A DNA stretch of 45,870 bases, from the NCBI RefSeq assembly GCF_013523125.1, contig NZ_JAAMQJ010000040.1:1-45870 (forward strand), read 5' to 3'. Positions 31,617 to 42,800 of the stretch are shown here, in pieces (positions within the stretch are counted from its first letter, which is position 1; each line of letters starts with the position of its first letter). A program made the translations under genes and the position numbers. Below the pieces are notes generated by a model. The model made no database searches. It was not told the DNA's origin and saw only the letters and a program-made list of their open reading frames with translations. The DNA comes from Pseudomonas entomophila. Its GTDB lineage: Bacteria; Pseudomonadota; Gammaproteobacteria; Pseudomonadales; Pseudomonadaceae.

Positions 31617-32381
31617 CTACTTCAAGCTGCCAGAAAGAAACTGCTTGAGGCGCTCGGACCGCGGATTGGCCAGCACCTCACGCGGGTGGCCGGTCTCTTC
31701 CACCAAGCCTTTGTGCAGGAAGATCAGCTGATTGGACACCTCGCGCGCGAAGCCCATTTCGTGGGTGACCACGACCATGGTGCGGCCTTCCTGGGCCAGC
31801 GACTGCATGACCTTGAGCACATCGCCGACCAGCTCGGGGTCGAGCGCCGAGGTCGGCTCGTCGAACAGCATGACCTCCGGCTCCATCGCCAGCGCCCGGG
31901 CGATCGCCACCCGCTGCTGCTCGCCACCGGACATGTGCCCGGGGTAGGCGTCCTTGCGGTGTGCGACACCGACCTTGGCCAGGTAATGCTCGGCCTTTTC
32001 CAGCGCTTCCTTGCGGCTGACGCCCAGCACGTGCACCGGCGCTTCGATGATGTTTTCCAGCGCGGTCATGTGCGCCCAGAGGTTGAAATGCTGGAACACC
32101 ATCGCCAGGCGCGAGCGCAGACGTTGCAACTGCCTGGGCTCGGCCGCGCGCAGGGCGCCGTCCTTGCCTGGTATCAACTTGAGCTGTTCGCCATTGAGCA
32201 GGATCTGCCCGGCGTGGGGCTGCTCGAGCAGGTTGATGCAGCGCAGGAAGGTCGACTTGCCCGAGCCGCTGGAGCCGATGATGCTGATCACGTCCCCGGC
32301 CTTGGCGGCCAGCGATACGCCCTTGAGCACCTCGTGGCTGCCATAGCGCTTGTGCAGGTCTTGGACTTGGAGTTTGTACAT
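31617..32381 (-). CDS. aotP: AotP, ATPase of the arginine/ornithine ABC transporter
   Basis: 254 residues from the ATG at 32381 (MYKLQVQDLHKRYG); a GTG at 32396 would add five residues but has no better signal. Walker A is GSSGSGKST (36-44), Q-loop VFQHFNLWAHMT, signature MSGGEQQRV, Walker B VMLFDEPTSALD and H-loop VVTHEMGFA. It belongs to the polar amino-acid (HisP/ArtP) subfamily and energises AotQM in the inner membrane. It follows aotM by 21 nt; the aotO gene known between these in P. aeruginosa is absent. Confidence 0.93.
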   Translation of the reverse strand: MYKLQVQDLHKRYGSHEVLKGVSLAAKAGDVISIIGSSGSGKSTFLRCINLLEQPHAGQILLNGEQLKLIPGKDGALRAAEPRQLQRLRSRLAMVFQHFNLWAHMTALENIIEAPVHVLGVSRKEALEKAEHYLAKVGVAHRKDAYPGHMSGGEQQRVAIARALAMEPEVMLFDEPTSALDPELVGDVLKVMQSLAQEGRTMVVVTHEMGFAREVSNQLIFLHKGLVEETGHPREVLANPRSERLKQFLSGSLK

Positions 32382-32402
32382 GCGTTCGGATCTCACAGAG
32401 CG

Positions 32403-33101
32403 TCAGTGCTTGCGTGGCGCCAGGTAGCCGAGCCAACGGCGTTCGGCCAGCTTGAACAGGCGTACCAGGATGAAGGTCAGGCACAGGTAGAACACGCCCG
32501 CCGTGATGTAGGCCTCGAAAGGCAGGTAGTACTGGGCGTTGACCGTACGGGCCGCGCCGGTGATGTCGATCAGCGTGACGATGGACGCCAGGCTGGTAGT
32601 CTGCAGCATCATGATCACTTCGTTGCTGTACTGCGGCAATGCCCGGCGCAGCGCCGAGGGCAGCAGGATGCGACGGTACATCTTGGCGCGCGACATGCCC
32701 ATGGCCTTGGCCGCCTCGATCTCGCCGGCGGGCGTGGCCTTCAGGCTGCCGGCGATGATCTCGGCGGTGTAGGCGCTGGTATTGATGGCGAAGGCCAGGC
32801 AGGCGCAGAAGGTCGCGCTCGACAGCCAAGGCCAGAACAGGCTGTTGCGCACCGCTTCGAACTGGGCCAGGCCGTAGTAGATCAGAAACAGCTGCACCAG
32901 CATCGGCGTACCGCGGATCACGTAGGTGTAGAGCCAGGCGGGCGCGTTGACCAGAGGACGCCTGGATACCCGCATCAGGCCCAGCGGAATCGCCGCCAGC
33001 AAGCCGAAGAACAGCGAAATGCCCAGCAGCTTGAGCGTGGTCAGCAGCCCGCCGAGGTAGAGCGGCATGGCGTCCCAGACCGTGGCGTAGTCGAAGATCA
33101 T
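32403..33101 (-). CDS. aotM: AotM, permease subunit
   Basis: 232 residues with about five TM helices and the HisMQ-type EAA loop (EAAKAMGMSRAKMYRRILLPSALRRALPQY at about 135-165) that docks the ATPase. The ATG overlaps the aotQ stop by 4 nt (ATGA), with GGTGG upstream. It forms the heterodimeric inner-membrane channel with AotQ for arginine/ornithine. Substrate is inferred from operon synteny and the linked ArgR. Confidence 0.93.
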   Translation of the reverse strand: MIFDYATVWDAMPLYLGGLLTTLKLLGISLFFGLLAAIPLGLMRVSRRPLVNAPAWLYTYVIRGTPMLVQLFLIYYGLAQFEAVRNSLFWPWLSSATFCACLAFAINTSAYTAEIIAGSLKATPAGEIEAAKAMGMSRAKMYRRILLPSALRRALPQYSNEVIMMLQTTSLASIVTLIDITGAARTVNAQYYLPFEAYITAGVFYLCLTFILVRLFKLAERRWLGYLAPRKH

Positions 33102-33787
33102 AGTTCAGCCACCTTGATGCCCACCGAGTAACGTTTCTCCAGTCGCTTGAGGGCCAGCAGCGAGACGCTGGTGATCACCAGGTACAGCCCCGCCACGGCC
33201 AGGAAGAAGGTGAACGGCTCGCGCGTGGCGTCGGCCGCCTGCTTGGCCTTGAACATCATGTCCTGCAGCCCGACGATCGAGATCAGCGCGGTGGCCTTGG
33301 TCAGGACCAGCCAGTTGTTGGTGAAGCCTGGGATGGCCAGGCGCACCATCTGCGGCACCATGATGCGGAAGAATACCTGGCGCGCGCTCATGCCATAGGC
33401 CGCGCCCGCCTCGGCCTGCCCCTTGGGAATGCCAAGGAACGCCCCGCGGAAGGTCTCCGACAGGTAGGCGCCGAAGATGAAGCCCAGGGTGCCGATGCCG
33501 GCGACCATGGGATTGATGTCGATGTAGTCGTCGTAGCCCACCAGGGGTGCCACGCGATTGATCACGTCCTGCCCACCGTAGAAGATCAGCAGGATCAGGA
33601 CCAGGTCCGGGATGCCGCGCACCACCGTGGAATACACATCGCCCAGCCAGGCGAGCCAACGCACCGGCGACAGCCGCAGGGCGACGCCGATGAGGCCCAG
33701 CACGATGGCCAGGGCCATGGAGGACAGCGCAAGCTGCAGCGTCAGCCAGGCTCCGTCGAGGATGACTGCCCCGTAGCCTTTCAACAT
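33098..33787 (-). CDS. aotQ: AotQ, permease subunit
   Basis: 229 residues, about five TM helices, with the EAA-type loop EAGAAYGMSARQVFFRIMVPQMVRLAIPG. AGGA lies about 7 nt before the ATG at 33787. It is the partner of AotM. It is separated from aotJ by a stem-loop that probably sets a lower expression level than the binding protein. Confidence 0.93.
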   Translation of the reverse strand: MLKGYGAVILDGAWLTLQLALSSMALAIVLGLIGVALRLSPVRWLAWLGDVYSTVVRGIPDLVLILLIFYGGQDVINRVAPLVGYDDYIDINPMVAGIGTLGFIFGAYLSETFRGAFLGIPKGQAEAGAAYGMSARQVFFRIMVPQMVRLAIPGFTNNWLVLTKATALISIVGLQDMMFKAKQAADATREPFTFFLAVAGLYLVITSVSLLALKRLEKRYSVGIKVAEL

Positions 33788-33815
33788 GATGAGGTCCTCG
33801 ACCTTGAAAATGAAA

Positions 33816-33853
33816 AATGGTGCAAACCGCAGCGCGCCGCCGTTTGCACCATT
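33816..33853 (-). terminator. Intercistronic stem-loop between aotJ and aotQ
   Basis: A perfect 12-bp inverted repeat AATGGTGCAAAC (33816-33827) / GTTTGCACCATT (33842-33853). On the transcribed minus strand the 3' arm is followed by TTTCATTTTC, so it resembles a leaky terminator. Such elements after binding-protein genes commonly let the periplasmic subunit be made in excess by partial termination or by protecting the upstream mRNA. Confidence 0.65.
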
Positions 33854-33871
33854 GCAGGGTGTAGCGAGTGG

Positions 33872-34672
33872 TTATTGCGCGGCCTGGGCCTTGTCGTCCG
33901 GACCGTAGATGTCGAAGTTGAAGTACTTGTCCTGGATTTCCTTGTACTTGCCGCTGGCGCGAATGGCGTCGATGGCGCCGTTCAGGCGTTCACGGTTGGC
34001 GTCGTCGCCCTTGCGCACGGCGATGCCGATACCGTCACCGAAGTACTTGGCGTCGGTGAAGGCCGGACCGACGAAGGCGTAGCCCTTGCCCGCCTCGGTC
34101 TTGAGGAAACCATCTTCCAGTAGGGTGGCATCGGCCACGGTACCGTCGAGCCGGCCAGCGGCCACGTCCAGGTAGATTTCGTTCTGAGTGCCGTACGGCA
34201 CCACGGTCGCGCCCTTGGCCGCGAGCACTTCCTTGGCGAAGCGGTCGTGGATGGAGCCGCGCTGCACGCCGATCTTCTTGCCCGACAGCTCGTGCAGGTC
34301 TTCGCTCACGGTCACGCCGTCCTTCATCACCAGGCGCGCTGGGGTGAGGTAATAGCGCTTGGTGAAGTCCACGGACTTCTTGCGGTCTTCGGTGATGGAC
34401 ATCGACGACAGGATGGCGTCGATCTTGCGCACCTTGAGCGCCGGAATCAGGCCGTCGAACTCCTGCTCGACCCAGGTGCACTTGGCCTTGAGTTGCTCGC
34501 ACAGGGCGTTGCCAATGTCGTAGTCGAAGCCCGCCAGGCTGCCGTCGGGCTGCTTGAAGGCGAACGGGGGGTAAGCGGCCTCGATGCCGATCTTCAACGG
34601 TTTTTCATCGGCCAGCGATACCAGGGAAAACGCGGACAGCGCCAGGGCGCCAAGCAGTGCGAGTTTCTTCAT
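33872..34672 (-). CDS. aotJ: AotJ, periplasmic arginine/ornithine-binding protein
   Basis: 266 residues from the ATG at 34672, with GGAG seven bases upstream; the open frame extends further upstream without signals. The signal peptide is MKKLALLGALALSAFSLVSLA. The mature protein is a type II periplasmic binding protein of the Lys/Arg/Orn class (LKIGIEAAYPPFAFKQPDGSLAGFDYDIG; SSMSITEDRKKSVDFTKRYY; GVQRGSIHDRF; ADATLLEDGFL). It delivers basic amino acids to AotQM. Transcription starts upstream, close to a potential ArgR site. Confidence 0.93.
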   Translation of the reverse strand: MKKLALLGALALSAFSLVSLADEKPLKIGIEAAYPPFAFKQPDGSLAGFDYDIGNALCEQLKAKCTWVEQEFDGLIPALKVRKIDAILSSMSITEDRKKSVDFTKRYYLTPARLVMKDGVTVSEDLHELSGKKIGVQRGSIHDRFAKEVLAAKGATVVPYGTQNEIYLDVAAGRLDGTVADATLLEDGFLKTEAGKGYAFVGPAFTDAKYFGDGIGIAVRKGDDANRERLNGAIDAIRASGKYKEIQDKYFNFDIYGPDDKAQAAQ

Positions 34673-34793
34673 CGGGTAGCTCCATCGGTACAGGCAATAA
34701 AAGGCAGGGGTACTACTGCCCGCTAGGCGAAGGGTGACAATGCGAGCCACTCGGCGTCAGGAGCGAATCCTGGGTCACGAGCGCGTGGCTGGC

Positions 34794-34836
34794 ATTCTAA
34801 CGGCAGGTGAGTCGTCGATATTTCTTCAAAGCGACA
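34794..34836 (-). promoter_or_regulatory. Candidate aotJ promoter with ArgR-like site
   Basis: The minus strand shows TGTCGCTTTGAAGAAA (34836-34821), which fits the TGTCGC-N8-AA half-site I recall for Pseudomonas ArgR. TAGAAT at 34799-34794 is a possible -10. No good -35 exists at the right distance, as expected for an activator-dependent promoter. The remainder of the 34673-35196 gap holds no supported gene; its far end carries the acs terminator. Confidence 0.35.
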
Positions 34837-35152
34837 ACTACTTACAAAAGCACCAAAAACGGCATCCAGCTCTATTGACAACTTCGAACACATGTGCAGA
34901 AGCGACGGAATCCAACCCAGTACTAAAGCAATAAGCGGGCCTATTATTCGCAAACCCTTGTGCTACGGCAAGTCTGAGATGTGATTGGAGGTCAGATCGC
35001 GAGAACGTGCGCCCGTCTGGCGCCTGGACGTTTCCAAAAGCCTCGCCTAGGTGCGCAGGTCGGTGACAACGGCTGGGTGACTGCTCGGGCCAGGAGACGG
35101 GGGGCTGCAACCCTTCGCAATGGAGGTGATACGGTGCCCTGTGCCCTGGAGA

Positions 35153-35171
35153 GCCGGACGGGGTGTCCGGC
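35153..35171 (-). terminator. Hairpin downstream of acs
   Basis: Perfect stem GCCGGAC (35153-35159) / GTCCGGC (35165-35171), 5-nt loop, extended by flanking GAGA/TCTC pairing. It lies 25 nt after the acs stop on the minus strand. No strong U-tract follows. Confidence 0.5.
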
Positions 35172-35196
35172 TTCTCAGCGCACAGGACCAGGGCGG

Positions 35197-37152
<1,956 letters not shown>

Positions 37153-37553
37153 CTTGTTACCTCGGTGTCATCGTTGTTTTTGTATGGGACCGTTTGTAAC
37201 TGTAGCGCAGCGTGGCCGGCCATTCGACATTGGTAGTAACCTGGCGCCCACCGGGTCGCCCTGTCACTCGACCAGGGCACAGCGGTCCACACACAGCGCG
37301 AACCTGCGCAAAGTTGCAAAAGTCTTTATCAAAAGTGGCGCTGTTTCTTCACCGGAGGCGTCCGTAGACTTTCCCTCGACGGCCTGCAATGCCGTCGACA
37401 CTCTTCTAGTTGTTCTCGTTTTCTACGACCGTGCACTCGCCTCCACGCGGGCAGTCGTGACGGCGAACAGATGACTTATAGACAGACTGGGTTTGAGACG
37501 CGACGCCTTGGCGATCGCGCGCCCTCCTTCGACCTCGAACAGGTGAAACGACG
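37153..37553. other. Intergenic region between acs and the DUF2790 gene
   Basis: About 400 bp without a supported gene. It should hold the divergent promoters of acs and the DUF2790 gene, but I find no convincing -35/-10 or -24/-12 pair. One clear hairpin lies at 37376-37398: TCGACGGC, 7-nt loop, GCCGTCGA. Confidence 0.5.
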
Positions 37554-37811
37554 ATGAAAGCGTTACTGGTGTTGATGCTGGGTGGCTTGTGCGGCACGGC
37601 GATGGCCGATGAAGCACCGATGGCCACCGGGCAGATTCCGGTCGAGCATTATCATTACAACGAGCCCTTGGACATCGCACGCGTGCTGTCGATGAGCCCG
37701 ATCCCGAACGTCTGCGCCGTCGTCCCGACGCGCATGACCTATGAAGATTCCGGTGGCCATCGGCATGTTCTCGAATATCAAGTCATGGGCAATGGATGTT
37801 CCAACGGTTAA
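37554..37811 (+). CDS. Small periplasmic DUF2790 protein
   Basis: 85 residues, AGGTGA upstream of the ATG. A signal peptide (MKALLVLMLGGLCGTAMA) is followed by a mature part of about 67 residues: VEHYHYNEPLDIARVLSMSPIPNVCAVVPTRMTYEDSGGHRHVLEYQVMGNGC. The conserved Tyr/His block, two Cys and the phrase V-x-P-x-x-M-T-Y-x-D-S-x-G-x-x-H match the DUF2790 family of pseudomonads. Some family members change with copper or other stresses; function unknown. A strong terminator follows. Confidence 0.8.
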   Translation: MKALLVLMLGGLCGTAMADEAPMATGQIPVEHYHYNEPLDIARVLSMSPIPNVCAVVPTRMTYEDSGGHRHVLEYQVMGNGCSNG

Positions 37812-37896
37812 TGCCCTGGATAGGGAAGTTGCCTGCCCAATGAAAGTTAGGCACGTTCGTTAGCGCTGATACTTCATATAGAACGTTCTCCGATCT

Positions 37897-37925
37897 CATG
37901 ACCTTGCCCACGGGGCAAGGTCATG
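37897..37925 (+). terminator. Strong intrinsic terminator after the DUF2790 gene
   Basis: Perfect 13-bp stem CATGACCTTGCCC (37897-37909) / GGGCAAGGTCATG (37913-37925), 3-nt loop, then TTTCTTC. It separates the DUF2790 gene from phhA. The rest of 37812-38135 contains no supported ORF and no TGTAAA/TTTACA-type PhhR box that I could find. Confidence 0.8.
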
Positions 37926-38135
37926 TTTCTTCATGGGCTTCTGCAACACGACCCGATGTGTTCATCAGCCATGGTCCTGCGAACCGTTCATCGCTCCCCC
38001 TAGGCGATGCTTCCGTCAGAGTGCACGGCGCTTTGCCCTGCCTGGCCGAATCCACTGGAAACAGTCTCCCCTCTTGCGGTCTACTGACCCGACAGTCATC
38101 GACAACAAGAACAGGCTCATCCCTTGGAGAGCACC

Positions 38136-38921
38136 ATGACACAGACGCACTACGTGGCGCGCACCCCTGACGCGCGCGGTTTCATCGACTACCCGGCGCA
38201 GGACCATGAGGTGTGGCAGACCTTGATCGAGCGGCAGCTGAAGGTCATCGAAGGTCGCGCCTGCCAGGAGTACCTCGACGGCATCGAGCAGCTGGCACTG
38301 CCCCACGACCGGGTGCCACAGCTGGGCGAGATCAACAAGGTCCTGGACGCGACCACCGGCTGGCAGGTCGCGCGGGTGCCGGCGCTGATCCCCTTCCAGA
38401 CCTTCTTCGAGCTGCTGGCGAGCAAGCGCTTCCCCGTGGCCACCTTCATCCGCACGCCCGAAGAACTGGACTACCTTCAGGAGCCGGACATCTTCCACGA
38501 GATCTTCGGCCACTGCCCCTTGCTGACCAACCCCTGGTTCGCCGCGTTCACCCATACCTATGGCAAGCTGGGCCTGGCGGCCAACAAGCAGGAGCGGGTC
38601 TACCTGGCACGCCTGTACTGGATGACCATCGAGTTCGGCCTGCTGGACACGCCCACTGGGCGTCGCGTCTATGGCGGCGGCATACTGTCTTCACCGAAGG
38701 AAACCCTCTACAGCCTGTCGAACGCACCTGAGCACCAGGTCTTCGACCCCATCGAGGCCATGCGCACGCCGTACCGCATCGACATCCTGCAGCCGGTGTA
38801 TTTCGTGCTGCCGCGGCTCAAGCGCCTGTTCGACCTGGCCCACGAGGACATCATGGCGATGGTGCACCAGGCCATGGCCCTGGGGCTGCATGCACCGAAG
38901 TTCCCGCCCAAGGCCGCCTGA
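38136..38921 (+). CDS. phhA: Phenylalanine 4-monooxygenase (phenylalanine hydroxylase)
   Basis: 261 residues from the ATG at 38136 with TTGGAGA upstream. A non-haem iron, pterin-dependent enzyme converting phenylalanine to tyrosine. The iron ligands are visible: H121 and H126 in DIFHEIFGHCP, and E166 in MTIEFGLL. The pterin site is around QEPDIFHE and the substrate loop near ILSSPKETLYSL. It lacks the regulatory ACT domain of the animal enzymes, as is usual in bacteria. It forms an operon with phhB 40 nt downstream. The regulator gene phhR that usually sits next to it is absent here. Confidence 0.96.
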   Translation: MTQTHYVARTPDARGFIDYPAQDHEVWQTLIERQLKVIEGRACQEYLDGIEQLALPHDRVPQLGEINKVLDATTGWQVARVPALIPFQTFFELLASKRFPVATFIRTPEELDYLQEPDIFHEIFGHCPLLTNPWFAAFTHTYGKLGLAANKQERVYLARLYWMTIEFGLLDTPTGRRVYGGGILSSPKETLYSLSNAPEHQVFDPIEAMRTPYRIDILQPVYFVLPRLKRLFDLAHEDIMAMVHQAMALGLHAPKFPPKAA

Positions 38922-38961
38922 GCGGCCTTTCCCTGCCCTTTTCAGTCAATGGAGCCTGACC

Positions 38962-39321
38962 ATGACCACCCTGAACCAAGCCCACTGCGAGGCCTGCCGC
39001 GCCGATGCCCCGAAGGTCAGCGATGAAGAGCTGGCGACACTGATCCGCCAGATCCCGGAGTGGAACATCGAAACGCGGGACGGCGTCCTGCAACTGGAGC
39101 GTGTCTTCCGCTTCGGCAACTTCCGGCACGCCCTGGCGTTCACCAATGCCGTCGGAGCGATCGCCGAGCAAGAGGGTCATCACCCTGGCTTGCTGACCGA
39201 GTGGGGCAAGGTCACGGTGACCTGGTGGAGCCATTCGATCAAGGGCCTGCACCGCAACGACTTCGTCATGGCTGCGCGCACGGACACCGTGGCCCAGGAG
39301 GCCGAAGGCCTCAAACCCTAA
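38962..39321 (+). CDS. phhB: Pterin-4a-carbinolamine dehydratase
   Basis: 119 residues, GGAG eight bases before the ATG at 38962. It recycles the pterin cofactor of PhhA by dehydrating 4a-hydroxytetrahydropterin. The family signature is complete: F-R-F-x-x-F-x-x-A-L-A-F, EQEGHHPGLLTEWGKVTV (catalytic His pair), and the third His in TWWSHSIKGLHRNDFVMAARTD. The N-terminus has a short CEAC pair typical of pseudomonad members. A long hairpin terminator follows. The third gene, phhC, found downstream in P. aeruginosa is not present. Confidence 0.96.
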   Translation: MTTLNQAHCEACRADAPKVSDEELATLIRQIPEWNIETRDGVLQLERVFRFGNFRHALAFTNAVGAIAEQEGHHPGLLTEWGKVTVTWWSHSIKGLHRNDFVMAARTDTVAQEAEGLKP

Positions 39322-39326
39322 GCCGA

Positions 39327-39372
39327 AACGGCTCGCCGATCGAACGCTTACAGGGCGCTGGGGCGAGCCGTT
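39327..39372 (+). terminator. Terminator of the phhAB operon
   Basis: AACGGCTCGCC (39327-39337) pairs perfectly with GGCGAGCCGTT (39362-39372), 11 bp, 24-nt loop, then GTCAAACTGTC. Located 5 nt after the phhB stop. Confidence 0.6.
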
Positions 39373-39464
39373 GTCAAACTGTCATCCGCGTTCCTGTACC
39401 CTGGCCAGGCTTGTTCGAGCTGCGCCAGGCGCAGGCTTCCCTTCCCTTCACGAGGAACGATGCG

Positions 39465-39590
39465 ATGCATGAGAACCCCAACTTCCCCTTCCCCCGCCTC
39501 ACGCCGGACACGCCCCTGGACACCACGCCAGAGCCGACACCGAATGCCGAGCAGGAAGATGAGTGCGCTGCCGAGGCCGATCAGGGCTGA
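39465..39590 (+). CDS. Small acidic Pro-rich hypothetical protein
   Basis: 41 residues starting MHENPNFPFPRLTPDTPLD, with GAGGA eight bases upstream of the ATG at 39465. The second half is acidic (EQEDECAAEADQG). Composition is Pro/Thr/Glu-rich, probably unstructured, with no domain. I recall similar tiny proteins annotated after phhB in pseudomonads, which supports a real gene, but no function is known. The region 39591-39891 after it is a REP cluster. Confidence 0.6.
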   Translation: MHENPNFPFPRLTPDTPLDTTPEPTPNAEQEDECAAEADQG

Positions 39591-39699
39591 CGGTGGTTGC
39601 TTCCTGGTGAGCCGTTGCCGGCTGCCGACTCAGGAAGCGAAGTATTAAGCCCTCCGCAACTTGAGCTCATTCGGACTTGAGAGCTGTGATGCCTGTCCC

Positions 39700-39840
39700 G
39701 CCCTCATCGCGGGCAAGCCCACAGGAGGGCGATCATCACGCCGATGCCTGTGTGGAACCGGGACCTGTGGGAGCTGGCTTGCCAGCGATAGCGCCCGATC
39801 AGGTGCCGCCCGCATCGCAGGCAAGCCCGCTCTTACAAGC
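39700..39840. repeat. Cluster of three REP-type palindromes
   Basis: REP copies with alternating orientation: CATCGCGGGCAAGCCC around 39704, GGGAGCTGGCTTGCCAGCGA around 39768, and GCATCGCAGGCAAGCCCGCT around 39811. The set resembles the one after sbcC (same core in the same order, inverted), again between convergent transcription units. The 39591-39891 gap has no other supported content. Confidence 0.8.
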
Positions 39841-39891
39841 GGAACGGTCAGCGTGCTGACTAGGGCCGCGGCTCCACGATCTGTCTTCCGC

Positions 39892-42800
39892 CTACCGCGC
39901 GACCTGCTCCAACACCACCTCCAACGGATGCCGCAGGCGACGCTCCGCCAGCCGCTTCACCTGGCTGCGGCACGAATACCCGGTCGCCAGCGGCTCGCCC
40001 GCCTTGTCCATCTTGGTCGCCCAGGACTGCTCGAAGATCGTCCGCGAGGTCTGCTGGTTGCGCGCTTCGTGGCCGTAGGTGCCCGACATGCCGCAGCAAC
40101 CGGTCGCCTCGGTCACCAAGGTCAGCCCGAGACGCTGGAACACCTGCTCCCACTGGCGGGTGCTGGCCGGCACGTTGGTCTTCTCGGTGCAATGCGCCAG
40201 CAACCGGAACGTCCCCGCTGCCTCGCCTGAGCGCGCAGGCAATGCATCGATCAGCCATTCCTGCGGCAGCAGGACCTTGGGACCCTCTTCCAGGCCAGGC
40301 ACTTTCAGGTATTCCTGGCGATACACTAGGGTCATCGCCGGGTCCAGCCCCACCAGCGGCACGCCACAGTCGGCGAGCGCCTTGAGCTGGCGAGCGTTGC
40401 GAATCGCTGCCTTGGCGAAGGCCCCGAGGAACCCTTGCACGTGCAGAGGCTTGCCGTTGGCGCTGTAGGGCGCCAGGAACACGCGATAGCCCAACCGGTG
40501 CGCGAGGTCGATGAACGCGGCCAGCAGCGGTGTCTCGAAGTAGCGGGTGAAGGCATCCTGTACCAGCACGAGGCTGCGTTCACGCTGGGCAGGCGTCAGC
40601 TCGCGCAAGGCCGGTACGCTGGCGGTGCCGACCCGGCAGCGTGTCAACGTGCGCTGCAGGTCGAAGCGACTGATCAGCGGGCTGTCGACCATGCCGACCT
40701 GGTCCGCCAGCAGGCGGTTGACCCAACGCGACCCCATGACGGCGTTATACAGCCCTGGCGCATGGGCCAGGTACGGCAAGCTGAACTCCAGCGAGCCGAT
40801 CAGGTAATCACGCAACGGACGCTGGTAGCGGCCGTGGTACAGCTCGAGGAAGCGCGAGCGGAAATCCGGCACGTTGACCTTGATCGGGCACTGCCCGGCG
40901 CACGACTTGCACGCCAGGCAACCGGCCATGGCGTCATAGACCTCATGGGAGAAGTCTTCCTGGCCCTGGCGTTGCGCGCGACGGTTGCGCAGCCGGGCCG
41001 GCAACCCCTTGAGCCAGGACGTCGGTGTACGTGCAGCATCCAGCACATCGATATCGGCAGCCCCCTGCAGACGCAGCCATTCACGGATCAGCGAAGCTCG
41101 CCCCTTGGGGGAGTGACGGCGCTCACGGGTGGCTTTCCAGGACGGACACATGGCATCGTCCGGGTCGTAGTTGTAGCAGGCGCCATTGCCGTTGCAGTGC
41201 ACCGCACTGCCGAAGCGCTGCCAGACCCGCTCGTCGATCGTGCGGTCCAGTTCGCCACGCAGGGTCACCCCGTCGACCGGGGTCAGGCCGTCGGCGCTGT
41301 CGGGCGGCGTGCAGATCTTGCCGGGATTGAGCTGATTGTGCGGATCGAACGCGCCCTTGATGCGCTGCAGCGCCGGGTACAGCTCACCGAAGTAGCCGGG
41401 CACGTACTCCGAACGCAGGCCCTTGCCATGCTCACCCCACAACAGGCCGCCATAACGCTGCGTCAGTTCGGCCACCGCGTCGGAAATCGGCTTGACCAGC
41501 GCCGCCTGGGCCGGATCCTTCATGTCCAGCGCAGGGCGCACGTGCAGGACACCGGCATCGACGTGCCCGAACATGCCGTAGGCCAGGCCATGGCCATCGA
41601 GCAGGGCACGGAACTCGGCGATGTAGTCGGCCAGGCGCTCTGGCGGGACGGCGGTGTCCTCCACGAACGGCTGGGGCCGGACTTCGCCCTCCACGTTGCC
41701 CAGCAGCCCCACCGAGCGCTTGCGCATGGCATAGACCCGGCTCACGGCCGCCGCGCCCTCGGCCAAGGTATGGCCGAGCCGCTCGACGCTGGTGTCGGCC
41801 TGCAGGTGCTCGATGAAGGCCAGCACCCGAGCGTTGACCTCTTCGGGCGAATCGCCACAGAACTCCACCAGGTTGATCCCCAGGGTCGGACGCGCGGCAT
41901 CGGCCGGGAAGTACTCGGCGACGCTGTCCCAGACGATGTCCTGCATCGCCAGCCTCAGCACCTTGGAATCGACCGTCTCGATCGACAACGGCTTGAGCGC
42001 CATCAGGGCGTTGGCGTCGCGTAGCGCCTCCATGAAGCTGGCGTAGCGCACGTTGACCAGCACCGCGTAGCGCGGGATCGGCAGCACGTTGAGCTTGGCC
42101 TCGACCACATAGCCGAGCGACCCTTCGGCGCCGCACAGCACGCTGTTGAGGTTGAAGCGACCTTGCTCGTCGCGCAGGTGCGCCAGGTCATAACCGGTCA
42201 GGCAGCGGTTGAGCTTGGGAAAGGTGCGCTCGATCAGCTCGGCCTGGTGCTGCTGGATGTCGCGGGCCGTGCGGTAGACCTCGCCCACGCGTCCTGGCGC
42301 GGCGCAGGCCTGGTCGAGGGCCGCGTCGTCGATCGGCAGGCTGTGCAGCCGCTCGCCGCCCAACAGCACGCTGTGCAGCTCCAGCACATGGTCGCGGGTC
42401 TTGCCGTAGGTGCAACTGCCCTGACCGCTGGCATCGGTGTTGATCATGCCACCGATCGTGGCGCGGTTGGAGGTGGACAGCTCAGGCGCGAAGAACAGGC
42501 CGTAGGGCTTGAGCGCGGCGTTGAGCTGGTCCTTGACCACACCGGCCTGGACCCTGACCCAACGCTGCTCGACGTTGATTTCGAGGATCGTGTTCATGTG
42601 CCGCGACAGGTCGACGACGATGCCGTCGGTCAGCGACTGGCCGTTGGTGCCTGTGCCACCACCGCGGGGCGTGAGCACGACCTGACGAAAGCGCGCCTCG
42701 CCCATGAGCGTGGCGATGCGCGCGACGTCGTCGGCGTCCATCGGGAACACGGCGGCCTGGGGCAGGCGCTGGTAGATCGAGTTGTCGGTGGCGAGCACCG

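Noticed and set aside
34857..34885. TTGACA at 34874 as a plus-strand promoter
   Set aside because: No acceptable -10 at 16-18 bp and no plus-strand gene follows.
37926..38135. Sigma-54 promoter or PhhR box for phhA
   Set aside because: No GG-N10-GC pair with flanking consensus and no TGTAAA/TTTACA palindrome found by eye.
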